This document shows positions 1 to 7,925 of a stretch of DNA of 49,517 nt, one piece after another. Every line of letters begins with the position of its first letter. Within the stretch, counting starts at the first letter, position 1. The position numbers and the translations under genes are program-made. Origin of the DNA: an uncultured Collinsella sp. (GTDB lineage Bacteria; Actinomycetota; Coriobacteriia; Coriobacteriales; Coriobacteriaceae); contig CABQJV010000014.1 of the NCBI GenBank assembly GCA_902464565.1, positions 1 through 49,517 on the forward strand. Reading direction: 5' to 3'. The notes beneath the pieces are model-generated. The model saw only the letters and a list, made by a program, of their open reading frames with translations, ran no database searches and had not been told where the DNA came from.

Positions 1-70
1 AGTTCCGCACGAGCCGGAGAGCACTTAATGTGCTCTCCGTGCGAGTCAGGACTGTAGAGCAGCAAACTTA
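1..70. repeat. Structured palindromic repeat, copy 1 (left end cut by window)
   Basis: This segment matches the core of the element at 17235-17369: both share AGTTCCGCACG on the left and AGGACTGTAGAGCAGC plus AAACTTA on the right. Between these lies a hairpin with a 9-bp stem around the loop TTAAT. The stem has G-C at the fourth pair here and A-T in the other copy, so the pairing is kept while the bases change. The left outer arm would lie before the window start. It sits between the presumed upstream gene and the rpsL promoter. Its function is unknown; it could be a small structured RNA, a bidirectional terminator or a mobile repeat. Confidence 0.75.
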
Positions 71-89
71 AACCGCCGGCCGCCCGGGC

Positions 90-127
90 CGGGAATCCGC
101 CCCTGCGCACAGGAGGGGATTCCTTTT
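90..127 (+). terminator. Rho-independent terminator upstream of rpsL
   Basis: A GC-rich hairpin with arms GGAATCC-CCCCT and AGG-AGGGGATTCC is followed by TTTTGTG. It probably ends transcription of the gene before the window (rpoC in many relatives, not visible here). Confidence 0.7.
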
Positions 128-141
128 GTGTAGGCTTTGCG

Positions 142-211
142 GAAATATGCTCATTTTAGGATACGCCCGGCGGCGTGGTCTGTTGACGGCACAGCTAACG
201 CCACGTATCCT
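142..211 (+). promoter_or_regulatory. rpsL operon promoter region with shared ribosomal-protein upstream box
   Basis: A good sigma-70 promoter is visible: TTGACG at 183-188, a 17-bp spacer, and TATCCT at 206-211. Upstream, GAAATATG (142-149) and GGATACGCCCG (159-169) recur with identical 17-bp offset before rplC at 17413 and 17430. GGATACG (159-165) is also inverted against CGTATCC (204-210), so the promoter lies inside an imperfect inverted repeat. Confidence 0.6.
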
Positions 212-304
212 ATCGAACTGCGTGTTTCGTAGGGGGATGCTGACCCCTCGATTCAAGCCGTTGCACTTTACAGAAAGCTGGAATCATTCGAGAAGGAGTA
301 CGCT

Positions 305-682
305 TTGCCTACTATTAACCAGCTGGTTCGCCAGGGCCGTCGTTCCGTGCCCAAGAAGTCCAAGAACGCTGCTCTGCAGCACAACTCCCAGAAGCGCGGC
401 GTGTGCACCCGCGTCTTCACCACGAGCCCCAAGAAGCCGAACTCGGCTCTTCGTAAGGTTGCCCGTGTTCGCCTCGTCAACGGCATCGAAGTTACTGCTT
501 ACATCCCGGGTGAGGGCCACAACCTGCAGGAGCACTCCATCGTGCTCGTCCGCGGCGGTCGTGTCCGTGACCTCCCTGGTGTCCGTTATCACGTCATCCG
601 TGGCGCCTACGACGCTGCTCCGGTCCAGAACCGTATGCAGGCCCGTTCCAAGTACGGTGCTAAGCGCCCCAAGGCCAAATAA
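305..682 (+). CDS. rpsL: 30S ribosomal protein S12
   Basis: S12 sits at the decoding centre of the 30S subunit and controls translational accuracy. The 125-residue protein has the family length and the conserved blocks TSPKKPNSALRKV (about 40-52), GEGHNLQEHS (69-78) and the KYGAKRPK tail. It starts at a TTG preceded by AGAAGGAG 7 bases upstream. It is the first gene of rpsL-rpsG-fusA-rpsJ. Lys43 is the usual residue, but position 88, Lys in E. coli and Mycobacterium, is Arg here (GGRVRDLPG). Lys88Arg is a known streptomycin-resistance change in those species. Identity is certain; the resistance effect in this organism is inferred. Confidence 0.98.
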   Translation: MPTINQLVRQGRRSVPKKSKNAALQHNSQKRGVCTRVFTTSPKKPNSALRKVARVRLVNGIEVTAYIPGEGHNLQEHSIVLVRGGRVRDLPGVRYHVIRGAYDAAPVQNRMQARSKYGAKRPKAK

Positions 683-755
683 GCCAGATAACGTTTTGAT
701 ACTTTCGCCGTGTGCCGCCTAAGCGCCGCACGGTAGACACTTAAGGAGATTTCAC

Positions 756-1229
756 ATGCCGCGTCGTGCAGCAGCTAATCGTCGTGAGGTTCAGCCTGAC
801 GCCGTTTACAACAACCGCCTGGTGACTCAGCTCATCAACAAGGTCCTTCTTGACGGCAAGAAGGCCACCGCTGAGCGCATCGTTTACACCGCTTTCGAGA
901 TCGTTGCCGAGAAGTCCGAGGGTGGCGACGCTCTCGCTACCTTCAAGAAGGCTATGGACAACGTCAAGCCCACGCTCGAGGTTAAGCCCAAGCGTGTCGG
1001 TGGCGCTACCTATCAGGTCCCGATGGAGGTCAACTCCCGTCGTTCCACCGCTCTGGGTATCCGCTGGATCGTCAACTTCTCCCGCGCTCGCAAGGAGAAG
1101 ACTATGGCCGAGCGTCTCGCCAACGAGATCCTCGACGCTTCCAACGGCCTGGGCGCTTCCGTCAAGAAGCGTGAGGACGTCTTCAAGATGGCCGAGGCCA
1201 ACCGCGCGTTCTCTCACTATCGTTGGTAA
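756..1229 (+). CDS. rpsG: 30S ribosomal protein S7
   Basis: S7 binds the 3' major domain of 16S rRNA, nucleates assembly of the 30S head and contacts E-site tRNA. The 157-residue product has the family length, begins MPRRAAANRREVQPD, carries the typical VNFSRARKEKTMAERLANEI block (about 110-129) and ends in AFSHYRW. ATG is preceded by AAGGAGATTTCAC. It is second in the str-type operon, 73 bases after rpsL. The gap holds a small GC-rich hairpin around the CCGTG and CACGG arms, with no T tract, so it is not read as a terminator. Confidence 0.98.
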   Translation: MPRRAAANRREVQPDAVYNNRLVTQLINKVLLDGKKATAERIVYTAFEIVAEKSEGGDALATFKKAMDNVKPTLEVKPKRVGGATYQVPMEVNSRRSTALGIRWIVNFSRARKEKTMAERLANEILDASNGLGASVKKREDVFKMAEANRAFSHYRW

Positions 1230-1248
1230 GTTAAGGTAAGGAACTAAC

Positions 1249-3348
1249 ATGGCTAAGCCTAAGTACAAGCTTTCCGATACCCGTAACATCGGCATCATGG
1301 CCCACATCGATGCCGGTAAGACCACCACGACCGAGCGTATTCTTTACTACACCGGTAAGACCCACAAGATCGGTGAGGTCCATGAGGGCGCTGCCACCAT
1401 GGACTGGATGGTTCAGGAGCAGGAGCGCGGCGTAACCATTACCTCCGCTGCTACCACGTGCTTCTGGAACAAGGACGGTAAGGACTACCGCATCCAGATC
1501 ATCGACACCCCGGGCCACGTTGACTTCACCGCCGAGGTCGAGCGCTGCCTGCGCGTCCTCGATGGCGCTGTCGCCGTCTTCGACGCCGTTGCCGGCGTTC
1601 AGCCCCAGTCTGAGACCGTTTGGCGTCAGGCTTCCACCTTCAACGTCCCCCGCATCGCCTTCATCAACAAGTATGACCGCGTGGGCGCTGACTTCTTCAA
1701 CGCTATCGAGACCATGAAGGATCGTCTCGACGCTAACGCCGTGGCCGCTCAGGTCCCGATGGGCGCCGAGGACAACTTCTGGGGCGTCATCGACCTGGTC
1801 ACCATGACTGCATGGGACTTCAAGGCCGACGAGAAGGGTATGACCTACCCCGAGCCGATGGACGAGATCCCGGCTGAGTTTGCCGACATCGCTGCTACCA
1901 AGCGCGAGGAGCTCCTTGACGCTGCTGCCAGCTTTGACGACGAGCTCATGGAGAAGATCCTCATGGAGGAGGACTTCACCGTCGAGGAGCTCAAGGCTGC
2001 TCTGCGCAAGGGTGTTCTGGCCAATGAGCTCAACCTCGTCTTCGTGGGCTCCGCCTACAAGAACAAGGGCGTTCAGGAGCTGCTCGACGCTGTCGTCGAC
2101 TACCTGCCCAGCCCGCTCGACGTTGAGGCCGTCACCGGTACCGATCCGGACACCGGCGAGGAGATCCAGCGTCATCCTTCCTTCGACGAGCCCTTCTCTG
2201 GCCTGGTTTTCAAGATCATGACCGACCCGTTCGTCGGTAAGCTCACCTATGTCCGCGTTTACTCCGGCCGCGCCGAGTCCGGCTCCTACGTTGTTAACGC
2301 TTCCAACGGTCAGCGCGAGCGCCTCGGCCGCATCCTCGAGATGAACGCCGCCGAGCGTATCGACCGTGACGACGCTGCCGCCGGCGACATCGTCGCTTGC
2401 GTCGGCTTCAAGAACTCCACCACCGGTGACACCCTGTGCGCCGAGGGCAAGGAGATCGTCCTCGAGAAGATCGAGTTCGCTAAGCCCGTTATCGACGTTG
2501 CCATCGAGCCCAAGACCAAGGCCGAGCAGGACAAGATGTCCCTGGCTCTGACCAAGCTCGCCGAGGAGGACCCGACCTTCCAGGTGTCCACCAACCACGA
2601 GACCGGCCAGACCATCATCGCCGGCATGGGCGAGCTGCACCTCGAGATCATCGTCGATCGTCTGCTCCGCGAGTTCAAGGTTGACGCTAACGTTGGTAAG
2701 CCCCAGGTTGCCTACCGCGAGACCGCTGGTCACGACGTCGAGAAGGCTGAGGGCAAGTTCGTCCGTCAGTCCGGCGGTCGCGGTCAGTACGGCCACGCCG
2801 TCATCAAGCTCGAGAAGATGGAGGAGGGCTTCGGCTACGAGTTCGTCAACGCTATCGTCGGCGGCGTCGTGCCCAAGGAGTACATCCCGTCCATCGACAA
2901 GGGCATCCAGGAGGCCCTGAACACCGGTGTTATCGCCGGCTTCCCGGTCCTCGACGTTAAGGTCACCCTGTTCGACGGTTCTTACCACGAGGTCGACTCC
3001 TCCGAGGCCGCCTTCAAGATCGCCGGTTCCATGGCTATCAAGGACGCCCTCAAGAAGTCCGATCCGCAGCTGCTCGAGCCGATCATGGCTGTCGAGGTCG
3101 AGACCCCCGAGCAGTACATGGGCGACGTTATGGGCAACCTCTCCGGTCGCCGCGGCAAGATCGAGGGCATGGAGGATCGCAAGAACAGCAAGCTCATCCG
3201 TGCCAAGGTGCCGCTGGGCGAGATGTTCGGTTACGCTACCGACCTTCGCTCCCAGACCCAGGGCCGTGCATCCTACACGATGCAGTTCGACTCTTATGAG
3301 CCCGCGCCCAAGTCCATTGTGGACGAGGTCATGAGCAAGAACGCCTAA
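1249..3348 (+). CDS. fusA: Translation elongation factor G
   Basis: EF-G is the GTPase that drives tRNA-mRNA translocation and, with RRF, ribosome recycling. The 699-residue protein has the G1 motif AHIDAGKTTTTER near residue 17, DTPGHVDF in switch II, and NKYDR as the G4 motif, followed by the EF-G domains II to V. GGRGQYGHA in domain IV and the MFGYATDLRS stretch near the C-terminus are typical. ATG follows AAGGAACTAAC. Codon use is highly biased, as expected for an abundant protein. In most bacteria tuf follows fusA; here rpsJ does, so EF-Tu must be encoded elsewhere. Confidence 0.98.
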   Translation: MAKPKYKLSDTRNIGIMAHIDAGKTTTTERILYYTGKTHKIGEVHEGAATMDWMVQEQERGVTITSAATTCFWNKDGKDYRIQIIDTPGHVDFTAEVERCLRVLDGAVAVFDAVAGVQPQSETVWRQASTFNVPRIAFINKYDRVGADFFNAIETMKDRLDANAVAAQVPMGAEDNFWGVIDLVTMTAWDFKADEKGMTYPEPMDEIPAEFADIAATKREELLDAAASFDDELMEKILMEEDFTVEELKAALRKGVLANELNLVFVGSAYKNKGVQELLDAVVDYLPSPLDVEAVTGTDPDTGEEIQRHPSFDEPFSGLVFKIMTDPFVGKLTYVRVYSGRAESGSYVVNASNGQRERLGRILEMNAAERIDRDDAAAGDIVACVGFKNSTTGDTLCAEGKEIVLEKIEFAKPVIDVAIEPKTKAEQDKMSLALTKLAEEDPTFQVSTNHETGQTIIAGMGELHLEIIVDRLLREFKVDANVGKPQVAYRETAGHDVEKAEGKFVRQSGGRGQYGHAVIKLEKMEEGFGYEFVNAIVGGVVPKEYIPSIDKGIQEALNTGVIAGFPVLDVKVTLFDGSYHEVDSSEAAFKIAGSMAIKDALKKSDPQLLEPIMAVEVETPEQYMGDVMGNLSGRRGKIEGMEDRKNSKLIRAKVPLGEMFGYATDLRSQTQGRASYTMQFDSYEPAPKSIVDEVMSKNA

Positions 3349-3408
3349 GTTCGAGCTCCCTGTTACGTAATCCGCGAGAACATCTCTCGCACTCTTTGGA
3401 GGTTTAAG

Positions 3409-3717
3409 TTGGCTACCCAGAAGATCCGCATTCGCCTCAAGGGCTATGATCACGAGGTCGTCGATCAGTCCGCGAAGCTCATCGTCGAGACCGCTCAGAA
3501 GACCGGCGCTCGCGTTTCCGGTCCTGTCCCGCTGCCCACCGAGCGCAACCTGTACACGGTTATCCGCTCGCCGCACGTGAACAAGGACTCCCGTGAGCAG
3601 TTCGAGATGCGCACCCACAAGCGCCTCATCGACATCCTCGACCCCACCTCGGGCACTGTTGATTCGCTTATGCGTCTCGACCTCCCCGCTGGCGTCGACA
3701 TCGACATCAAGCTCTAA
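3409..3717 (+). CDS. rpsJ: 30S ribosomal protein S10
   Basis: S10 is a 30S head protein and, as NusE, a partner of NusB and NusG in transcription antitermination. The 102 residues match the family length and carry the KIRIRLKGYDH start, the GPVPLPTERN loop (about 39-48) and the conserved SREQFEMRTHKR block (about 60-71). The start is a TTG preceded by TTTGGAGG, eight bases before. It lies 60 bases after fusA and is followed directly by a strong terminator, so it is cut off from its usual partners rplC-rplD, found about 14 kb downstream. Confidence 0.97.
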   Translation: MATQKIRIRLKGYDHEVVDQSAKLIVETAQKTGARVSGPVPLPTERNLYTVIRSPHVNKDSREQFEMRTHKRLIDILDPTSGTVDSLMRLDLPAGVDIDIKL

Positions 3718-3737
3718 GCGATATCGCTCATAGCTTA

Positions 3738-3777
3738 AAGGGCCCCGCTGCCGTTACGGTAGCGGGGCCCTTTTGTT
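3738..3777 (+). terminator. Terminator after rpsJ
   Basis: A very strong hairpin, GGGCCCCGCT paired with AGCGGGGCCC with an inner CCG/CGG pairing, is followed by TTTTG. The A-rich left side means it can also serve the convergent birA gene. Confidence 0.92.
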
Positions 3778-3833
3778 TTGAGTTTAGATTTTGGGATAGC
3801 GAATTCGTCTGCCGAGCCGGCGGCTGCGGCGCC

Positions 3834-4610
3834 CTATTCGCTCAGGGGGCGCAAGGATGCTTCTTCGAAGTGGAAGACGCACAAGCCGCTCTCGGTCTCA
3901 ATGCATGCGCGGCCGCAATCGTCGACCGTTCTAAATATGCCTCGTGCCAGCTCGTCTCCAGCGGGGGAGCGGGCGATAACGTGCTTCCCGATCCAATTGA
4001 GGTGAGCGATATATTCGTCGTGGACGGGCGCGAGCGGACCGGCGTCTTCTTCCTTGGCGTTGAGGCGCTCTGCCCAGGTATCTACAGCGTCTATAACTGC
4101 GTGATAGACCTCATCGAGGAGCATGTCGACGGCGGGAACGCTCTCGTTGAGGTCCGAGAGGCCAATTGCCGCCAGGCCGCCATCGGGCACCTCTTGGGGC
4201 GTGTAGTTTACGTTGACACCAATGCCGCAGACGGCGAAAGGTTTGCCTTCGTTATCGCGTGCGGCCTCGACCAGAATGCCGCCGAGTTTGCGTCCTCGCG
4301 CGACCAGGTCGTTGGGCCATTTGAGGCCAATCTCGTTTGCAAGACCCTGCTTTTCGAGTGCTTTGAGCACCGCTAGGCCGCTGACGGCGGCAAGACCAGA
4401 GTACTTTGCGGGATTAACGCATGGACGCAGGACAATCGAAAGCAATAGGTTGCCGGCGGTTGAATCCCACTTGTGGCCGCGCCGGCCGCGTCCTGCCGTT
4501 TGCGCGCGGGCGGCAAGTCCTGTGCCGTGCGGCGCACCCTGTTTTCCTGCCTCGAGCAGGTCATCGTTGGTCGATCCGGTTACGTCGACAATCGTTAATT
4601 GGGCATCCAT
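3834..4610 (-). CDS. birA: Biotin-[acetyl-CoA carboxylase] ligase (BirA, no DNA-binding domain)
   Basis: It joins biotin to the BCCP lysine via biotinyl-AMP, activating AccB (9990-10466). The catalytic core shows STNDDLLE near residue 13, the GRGRRG adenylate-binding loop at 40-45 and KWPND near residue 100. The 258-residue length and the start directly at the catalytic domain mean there is no N-terminal helix-turn-helix, so this is a group I ligase that cannot repress the biotin operon. I chose the ATG at 4610 because AAGGAGGT lies 11 bases upstream; an upstream in-frame ATG at 4691 has no such site. It is divergent from fabH, so ligase and FAS genes share one regulatory region. Confidence 0.93.
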   Translation of the reverse strand: MDAQLTIVDVTGSTNDDLLEAGKQGAPHGTGLAARAQTAGRGRRGHKWDSTAGNLLLSIVLRPCVNPAKYSGLAAVSGLAVLKALEKQGLANEIGLKWPNDLVARGRKLGGILVEAARDNEGKPFAVCGIGVNVNYTPQEVPDGGLAAIGLSDLNESVPAVDMLLDEVYHAVIDAVDTWAERLNAKEEDAGPLAPVHDEYIAHLNWIGKHVIARSPAGDELARGIFRTVDDCGRACIETESGLCVFHFEEASLRPLSE

Positions 4611-4705
4611 AGCGGCTGCTACCTCCTTATTGAATAAGTGAATGACGCAATGGTGTCGAGAGATAGACACAATGTGAAGCCTTTGTCGCATTTGGACAAT
4701 TTAAT

Positions 4706-4767
4706 GTTAACACGTCAACAAAGACTGAAATGCGTTATCCTCTCTTGGTCGATGTAAACACGTCAAC
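4706..4767. promoter_or_regulatory. Twin palindromic operator between birA and fabH
   Basis: Two near-identical 14-bp sites lie 48 bp apart: GTTAACACGTCAAC at 4706-4719 and GTAAACACGTCAAC at 4754-4767. Each has dyad symmetry (GTTAAC-N2-GTCAAC). Their place just before the fabH ribosome-binding site and upstream of birA fits a repressor of fatty-acid synthesis. No regulator gene is adjacent, so the protein is unknown. Confidence 0.6.
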
Positions 4768-4786
4768 AACTCAAAGGAGGTTAGTG

Positions 4787-5746
4787 ATGGGTTTCACGAT
4801 TCTTGGAACAGGCTCGGCGCTTCCTGAACGCAGTGTTTCCAATGACGAGCTGTCTGAGTTCCTCGATACCTCGGATGAGTGGATTTTTACTCGCACGGGT
4901 ATCAAGAGCCGCCACGTCTGCACCACCGAGTCACTTGACGACCTTGCCGTAGCGGCGAGTGAGCGGGCACTCCAGGTGTCCGGAATCGACGCGAGCCAGC
5001 TGGATCTGATCGTCTGTTCGACGACGACGGGTGACCACCTTGTTCCCGCTGAGGCGTGTGCCGTTGCTGAGCGACTAGGCGCGACGTGCCCTGCCTTCGA
5101 TGTCTCGGCGGCTTGTGCCGGCTTCGTATTTGCGCTCGATGTCGCCGAGGGCTATATCGCCCGCGGTCGCGCCGAGCGCGTGCTTGTCGTTGCTGCCGAG
5201 CAGATGACGCGCGCGCTCGACTGGACCGACCGTGCCACCTGCGTGCTCTTTGGCGATGGGGCAGGCGCCGCAGTGATTGAGGCTGGGGGAGACAGTCCCC
5301 TTGCCGTTGAGCTTTCGACGGCGCCCGACGTCGAGACGTTGTGCGTTCCCGGTCTGGTCGGTACCTCGCCGTTTAAGGCTTCCGCAGATAGCGCGAGCGT
5401 GCTGTCCATGAATGGCCGCCGCGTGTTCAAGTTCGGCGTCAACGCCATCTGCGACACGGTCCATAAGCTTGCGATCGATGCGGGCATTTTGGTCGAAGAC
5501 ATCGATCATTTTGTATTCCATCAGGCTAACGAACGAATCCTGAGCCAGGCGGTCAAGCGCCTGGGCGTGCCGGACGAGCGCGTGGTTCGCACGTTGCGCG
5601 AGACCGGCAACATTTCGAGCGCATGCATTCCGCTTGCCCTCGACCGGCTGGCAAACGCCGGTGCACTTCACACAGGCGACACCATCGCCTTGGTTGGATT
5701 TGGCGCCGGTCTGGATATAGGTGGCTATCTGCTTCGTTGGAAGTAG
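4787..5746 (+). CDS. fabH: Beta-ketoacyl-ACP synthase III
   Basis: FabH starts fatty-acid synthesis by condensing an acyl-CoA primer with malonyl-ACP. The 319-residue protein carries the full triad: Cys110 in SAACAGF, His245 in FHQANERI and Asn275 in ETGNISSA. The ATG at 4787 is set by AAGGAGG seven bases upstream; in-frame codons before it run through the operator region and are probably untranslated. It is the first gene of the FAS II operon. Whether the primer is acetyl-CoA or branched-chain acyl-CoA cannot be told from these motifs. Confidence 0.95.
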   Translation: MGFTILGTGSALPERSVSNDELSEFLDTSDEWIFTRTGIKSRHVCTTESLDDLAVAASERALQVSGIDASQLDLIVCSTTTGDHLVPAEACAVAERLGATCPAFDVSAACAGFVFALDVAEGYIARGRAERVLVVAAEQMTRALDWTDRATCVLFGDGAGAAVIEAGGDSPLAVELSTAPDVETLCVPGLVGTSPFKASADSASVLSMNGRRVFKFGVNAICDTVHKLAIDAGILVEDIDHFVFHQANERILSQAVKRLGVPDERVVRTLRETGNISSACIPLALDRLANAGALHTGDTIALVGFGAGLDIGGYLLRWK

Positions 5747-5797
5747 TCGCACATAGGAAATAAAAACGCCCTAGGGCACAACCAAAGGAGAACTACC

Positions 5798-6034
5798 ATG
5801 GCAGATCAGAAGACCTTCGAGCGCGTTTGCGACGTTATCCGCGAGACCGCCGGTCTTGACGATGTCGAGATGAAGCCCGAGTCCACGCTCGAGGAGATTG
5901 GTCTCGACAGCCTGGGCACCGTCGAGATCCTCGTTGCCGTCGAGGACGAGTTTGGCATCCAGCTCGATACCGAGGAGAACCCCAAGACGGTCGGCGAGTT
6001 CGCCGATACGGTCGAGGCGGCATTGGAGAAGTAG
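5798..6034 (+). CDS. acpP: Acyl carrier protein
   Basis: ACP carries the growing acyl chain on a phosphopantetheine arm. The 78-residue acidic protein has the attachment motif GLDSLG, with Ser38 as the modified residue, followed by the recognition helix TVEILVAVEDEFGI. Length and charge are typical. The ATG follows AAAGGAGAACTACC. It lies 51 bases after fabH, and fabK starts two bases past its stop, so the genes are cotranscribed. The matching phosphopantetheinyl transferase is not in the window. Confidence 0.97.
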   Translation: MADQKTFERVCDVIRETAGLDDVEMKPESTLEEIGLDSLGTVEILVAVEDEFGIQLDTEENPKTVGEFADTVEAALEK

Positions 6035-6036
6035 AG

Positions 6037-6981
6037 ATGCTCAAGACTCCTCTCTGCGATCTGCTCGGCATCGAAAAGCCCGTGTTCCAGGGCGGTATGG
6101 CCTGGATTGCCGATGCCTCGCTGGCGTCCGCAGTGTCCGAGGCGGGTGGCTTAGGCATCATCGCGGCCATGAACGCCGACGCCAACTGGCTTCGCGACCA
6201 GATTCATGAGCTGCGCGCCAAGACGGATAAGCCCTTTGGCGTGAACGTCATGCTCATGAGCCCGTTTGCCGACGAGGTTGCACAGGTCGTGATTGACGAG
6301 CGAGTGCCGGTCGTCGTGACGGGCGCCGGCAATCCCGCCAAGTACATGAAGGCGTGGAACGAGGCGGGCATCAAGGTCATCCCGGTCGTTGCTTCGGTGG
6401 CGCTGGCGCGCCTCGTGGCACGTCGTGGAGCCACGGCGGTTGTTGCCGAGGGTACCGAATCGGGCGGCCATATTGGCGAGACCTCGACGATGGCACTGGT
6501 GCCGCAGGTCGTCGATGCGGTTGACATTCCCGCCGTGGCCGCCGGCGGTATTGCCGACGGCCGCGGCGTGGCGGCCGCCTTTATGCTGGGCGCCGAAGGC
6601 GTGCAAGTGGGTACGCGCTTTCTGGTCGCAGACGAGTGCACCGTCTCGGAGCAGTACAAAGAGATGGTCCTGAAGGCCAACGACACTTCAACGCGTGCGA
6701 CCGGTCGCTCGACGGGACATCCAGTGCGCGCCCTCAAGAGCCCCTTCACCAACGCCTATGCCAAGAGCGAGGGTTCCGGCGCGAGTGCCGAGGAGCTCGG
6801 TGCTATGGGAACCGGTGCGCTGCGTAAGGCCGCCAAGGACGGCAACTACGAAGAGGGTTCGTTTTTGTGTGGACAGATTGCCGGCATGGTCAATGAGCGC
6901 CAGAGCGCACGCGAAATCGTTGACGACCTGGTCGATGGCGCCGAGCACGTCCTGAAGGGTGCGTGCGCATGGGTGGCGTAG
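6037..6981 (+). CDS. fabK: Enoyl-ACP reductase II (FMN-dependent)
   Basis: FabK reduces trans-2-enoyl-ACP with NAD(P)H and FMN, the last step of each elongation cycle. The 314-residue TIM-barrel protein begins LGIEKPVFQGGMAWIADAS, shows GGLGIIAA near residue 45, the EGTESGGHIG stretch near 140-150 and AAGGIADGRG followed by GAEGVQVGTRF (about 168-195), all typical of the FabK/2-nitropropane dioxygenase family. FabK rather than FabI implies natural triclosan insensitivity (known for the family; inferred here). It sits between acpP and fabD, as in streptococci. Its last 13 bases overlap fabD. Confidence 0.94.
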   Translation: MLKTPLCDLLGIEKPVFQGGMAWIADASLASAVSEAGGLGIIAAMNADANWLRDQIHELRAKTDKPFGVNVMLMSPFADEVAQVVIDERVPVVVTGAGNPAKYMKAWNEAGIKVIPVVASVALARLVARRGATAVVAEGTESGGHIGETSTMALVPQVVDAVDIPAVAAGGIADGRGVAAAFMLGAEGVQVGTRFLVADECTVSEQYKEMVLKANDTSTRATGRSTGHPVRALKSPFTNAYAKSEGSGASAEELGAMGTGALRKAAKDGNYEEGSFLCGQIAGMVNERQSAREIVDDLVDGAEHVLKGACAWVA

Positions 6982-7895
6982 CGTTTTTGTTTGCCGGCCA
7001 GGGTGCCCAGCACCCCGCGATGGGCGTCGACTTGATCGAGACATCGCCGGCGGCCGCCGAGGTGTTCGCCATTGCCGACGAGGTGCGCCCGGGGACGAGC
7101 GAGCAGTGCCGGAGCGCCTCCAAGGAGGAGCTCTCGCAGACCGAGAACACGCAGCCTTGCGTGTTCGTGCACGACTTGGCTGTCGCCGTCGCCCTGCGCG
7201 AGCGCGGCGTGGTGCCTGCCGCCTGTGCGGGATTCTCGCTGGGCGAGGTCGCTGCACTCACCTTTGCGGGGGCATTCGATACGCGAGCGGGTTTTGAGCT
7301 CGTGTGTGAGCGCGCGGCATTGATGGCCACGGCGGCCGAGCGTCACCCCGGCGGCATGCGCGCCGTCATCAAACTTGATGCTGCGCAAGTCGAGAACCTG
7401 GCTGCGCAGGCCGGCGAGGACTGCTGGCCGGTCAACTACAACAGTCCCCAGCAGACGGTTGTGGCCGGAGCGCCCGATGCGCTGCAGACCCTCGACGTCC
7501 TAGTAAAAGAGGCTGGCGGCCGCGCCATGAAGGTCGCGGTGTCGGGTGCATTTCATAGCCCCTATATGGCCGAGGCGACCTGTGGCCTTGCCGCATATAT
7601 TGAGGCCGGTCACGCGCCGTCCCCGTTGCTCATTCCTGTTTTGGCAAATATGACAGCGGCGCCCTATCCGGCGGATCCCCAGACGGCATCGGATGTCTTG
7701 GCCAATCAGGTGAGCCATGCCGTACGCTGGGTCGATACGCTGCATGCTCTGCAGGATCAAGGCATCGACACATTTATTGAGGTCGGCCCCGGCAAAACGC
7801 TGTCCGGCCTGGTCAAGCGTACGCTGAGCGACGTTCGTGTGTATTCGTGCGAGACGGCCGAGCAGGTCGCAGCTATTGCCGACGAGCTCGCATAG
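6969..7895 (+). CDS. fabD: Malonyl-CoA:ACP transacylase
   Basis: It transfers malonyl from CoA to ACP to supply the extender unit. The 308-residue protein shows the N-terminal FLFAGQGAQ motif, the nucleophile elbow GFSLGE with Ser90, and FHSPYM holding the catalytic His. I chose the ATG at 6969 because GAAGGG lies nine bases upstream; a GTG at 6963 in the same frame is too close to that site. The start overlaps the end of fabK, suggesting translational coupling. Confidence 0.94.
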   Translation: MGGVAFLFAGQGAQHPAMGVDLIETSPAAAEVFAIADEVRPGTSEQCRSASKEELSQTENTQPCVFVHDLAVAVALRERGVVPAACAGFSLGEVAALTFAGAFDTRAGFELVCERAALMATAAERHPGGMRAVIKLDAAQVENLAAQAGEDCWPVNYNSPQQTVVAGAPDALQTLDVLVKEAGGRAMKVAVSGAFHSPYMAEATCGLAAYIEAGHAPSPLLIPVLANMTAAPYPADPQTASDVLANQVSHAVRWVDTLHALQDQGIDTFIEVGPGKTLSGLVKRTLSDVRVYSCETAEQVAAIADELA

Positions 7896-7925
7896 TCCAC
7901 AGGGCTGTAACCCGAAAGGAATGAC

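Noticed and set aside
1231..3618. Long minus-strand open frame opposite fusA
   Set aside because: It mirrors the codon bias of EF-G on the other strand; the translation is rich in Leu, Asp, Gly and Val with no domain.
4611..4691. Upstream start for birA giving 285 residues
   Set aside because: The extra 27 residues are not part of the ligase fold, and the AAGGAGGT site lies inside them, serving the ATG at 4610.
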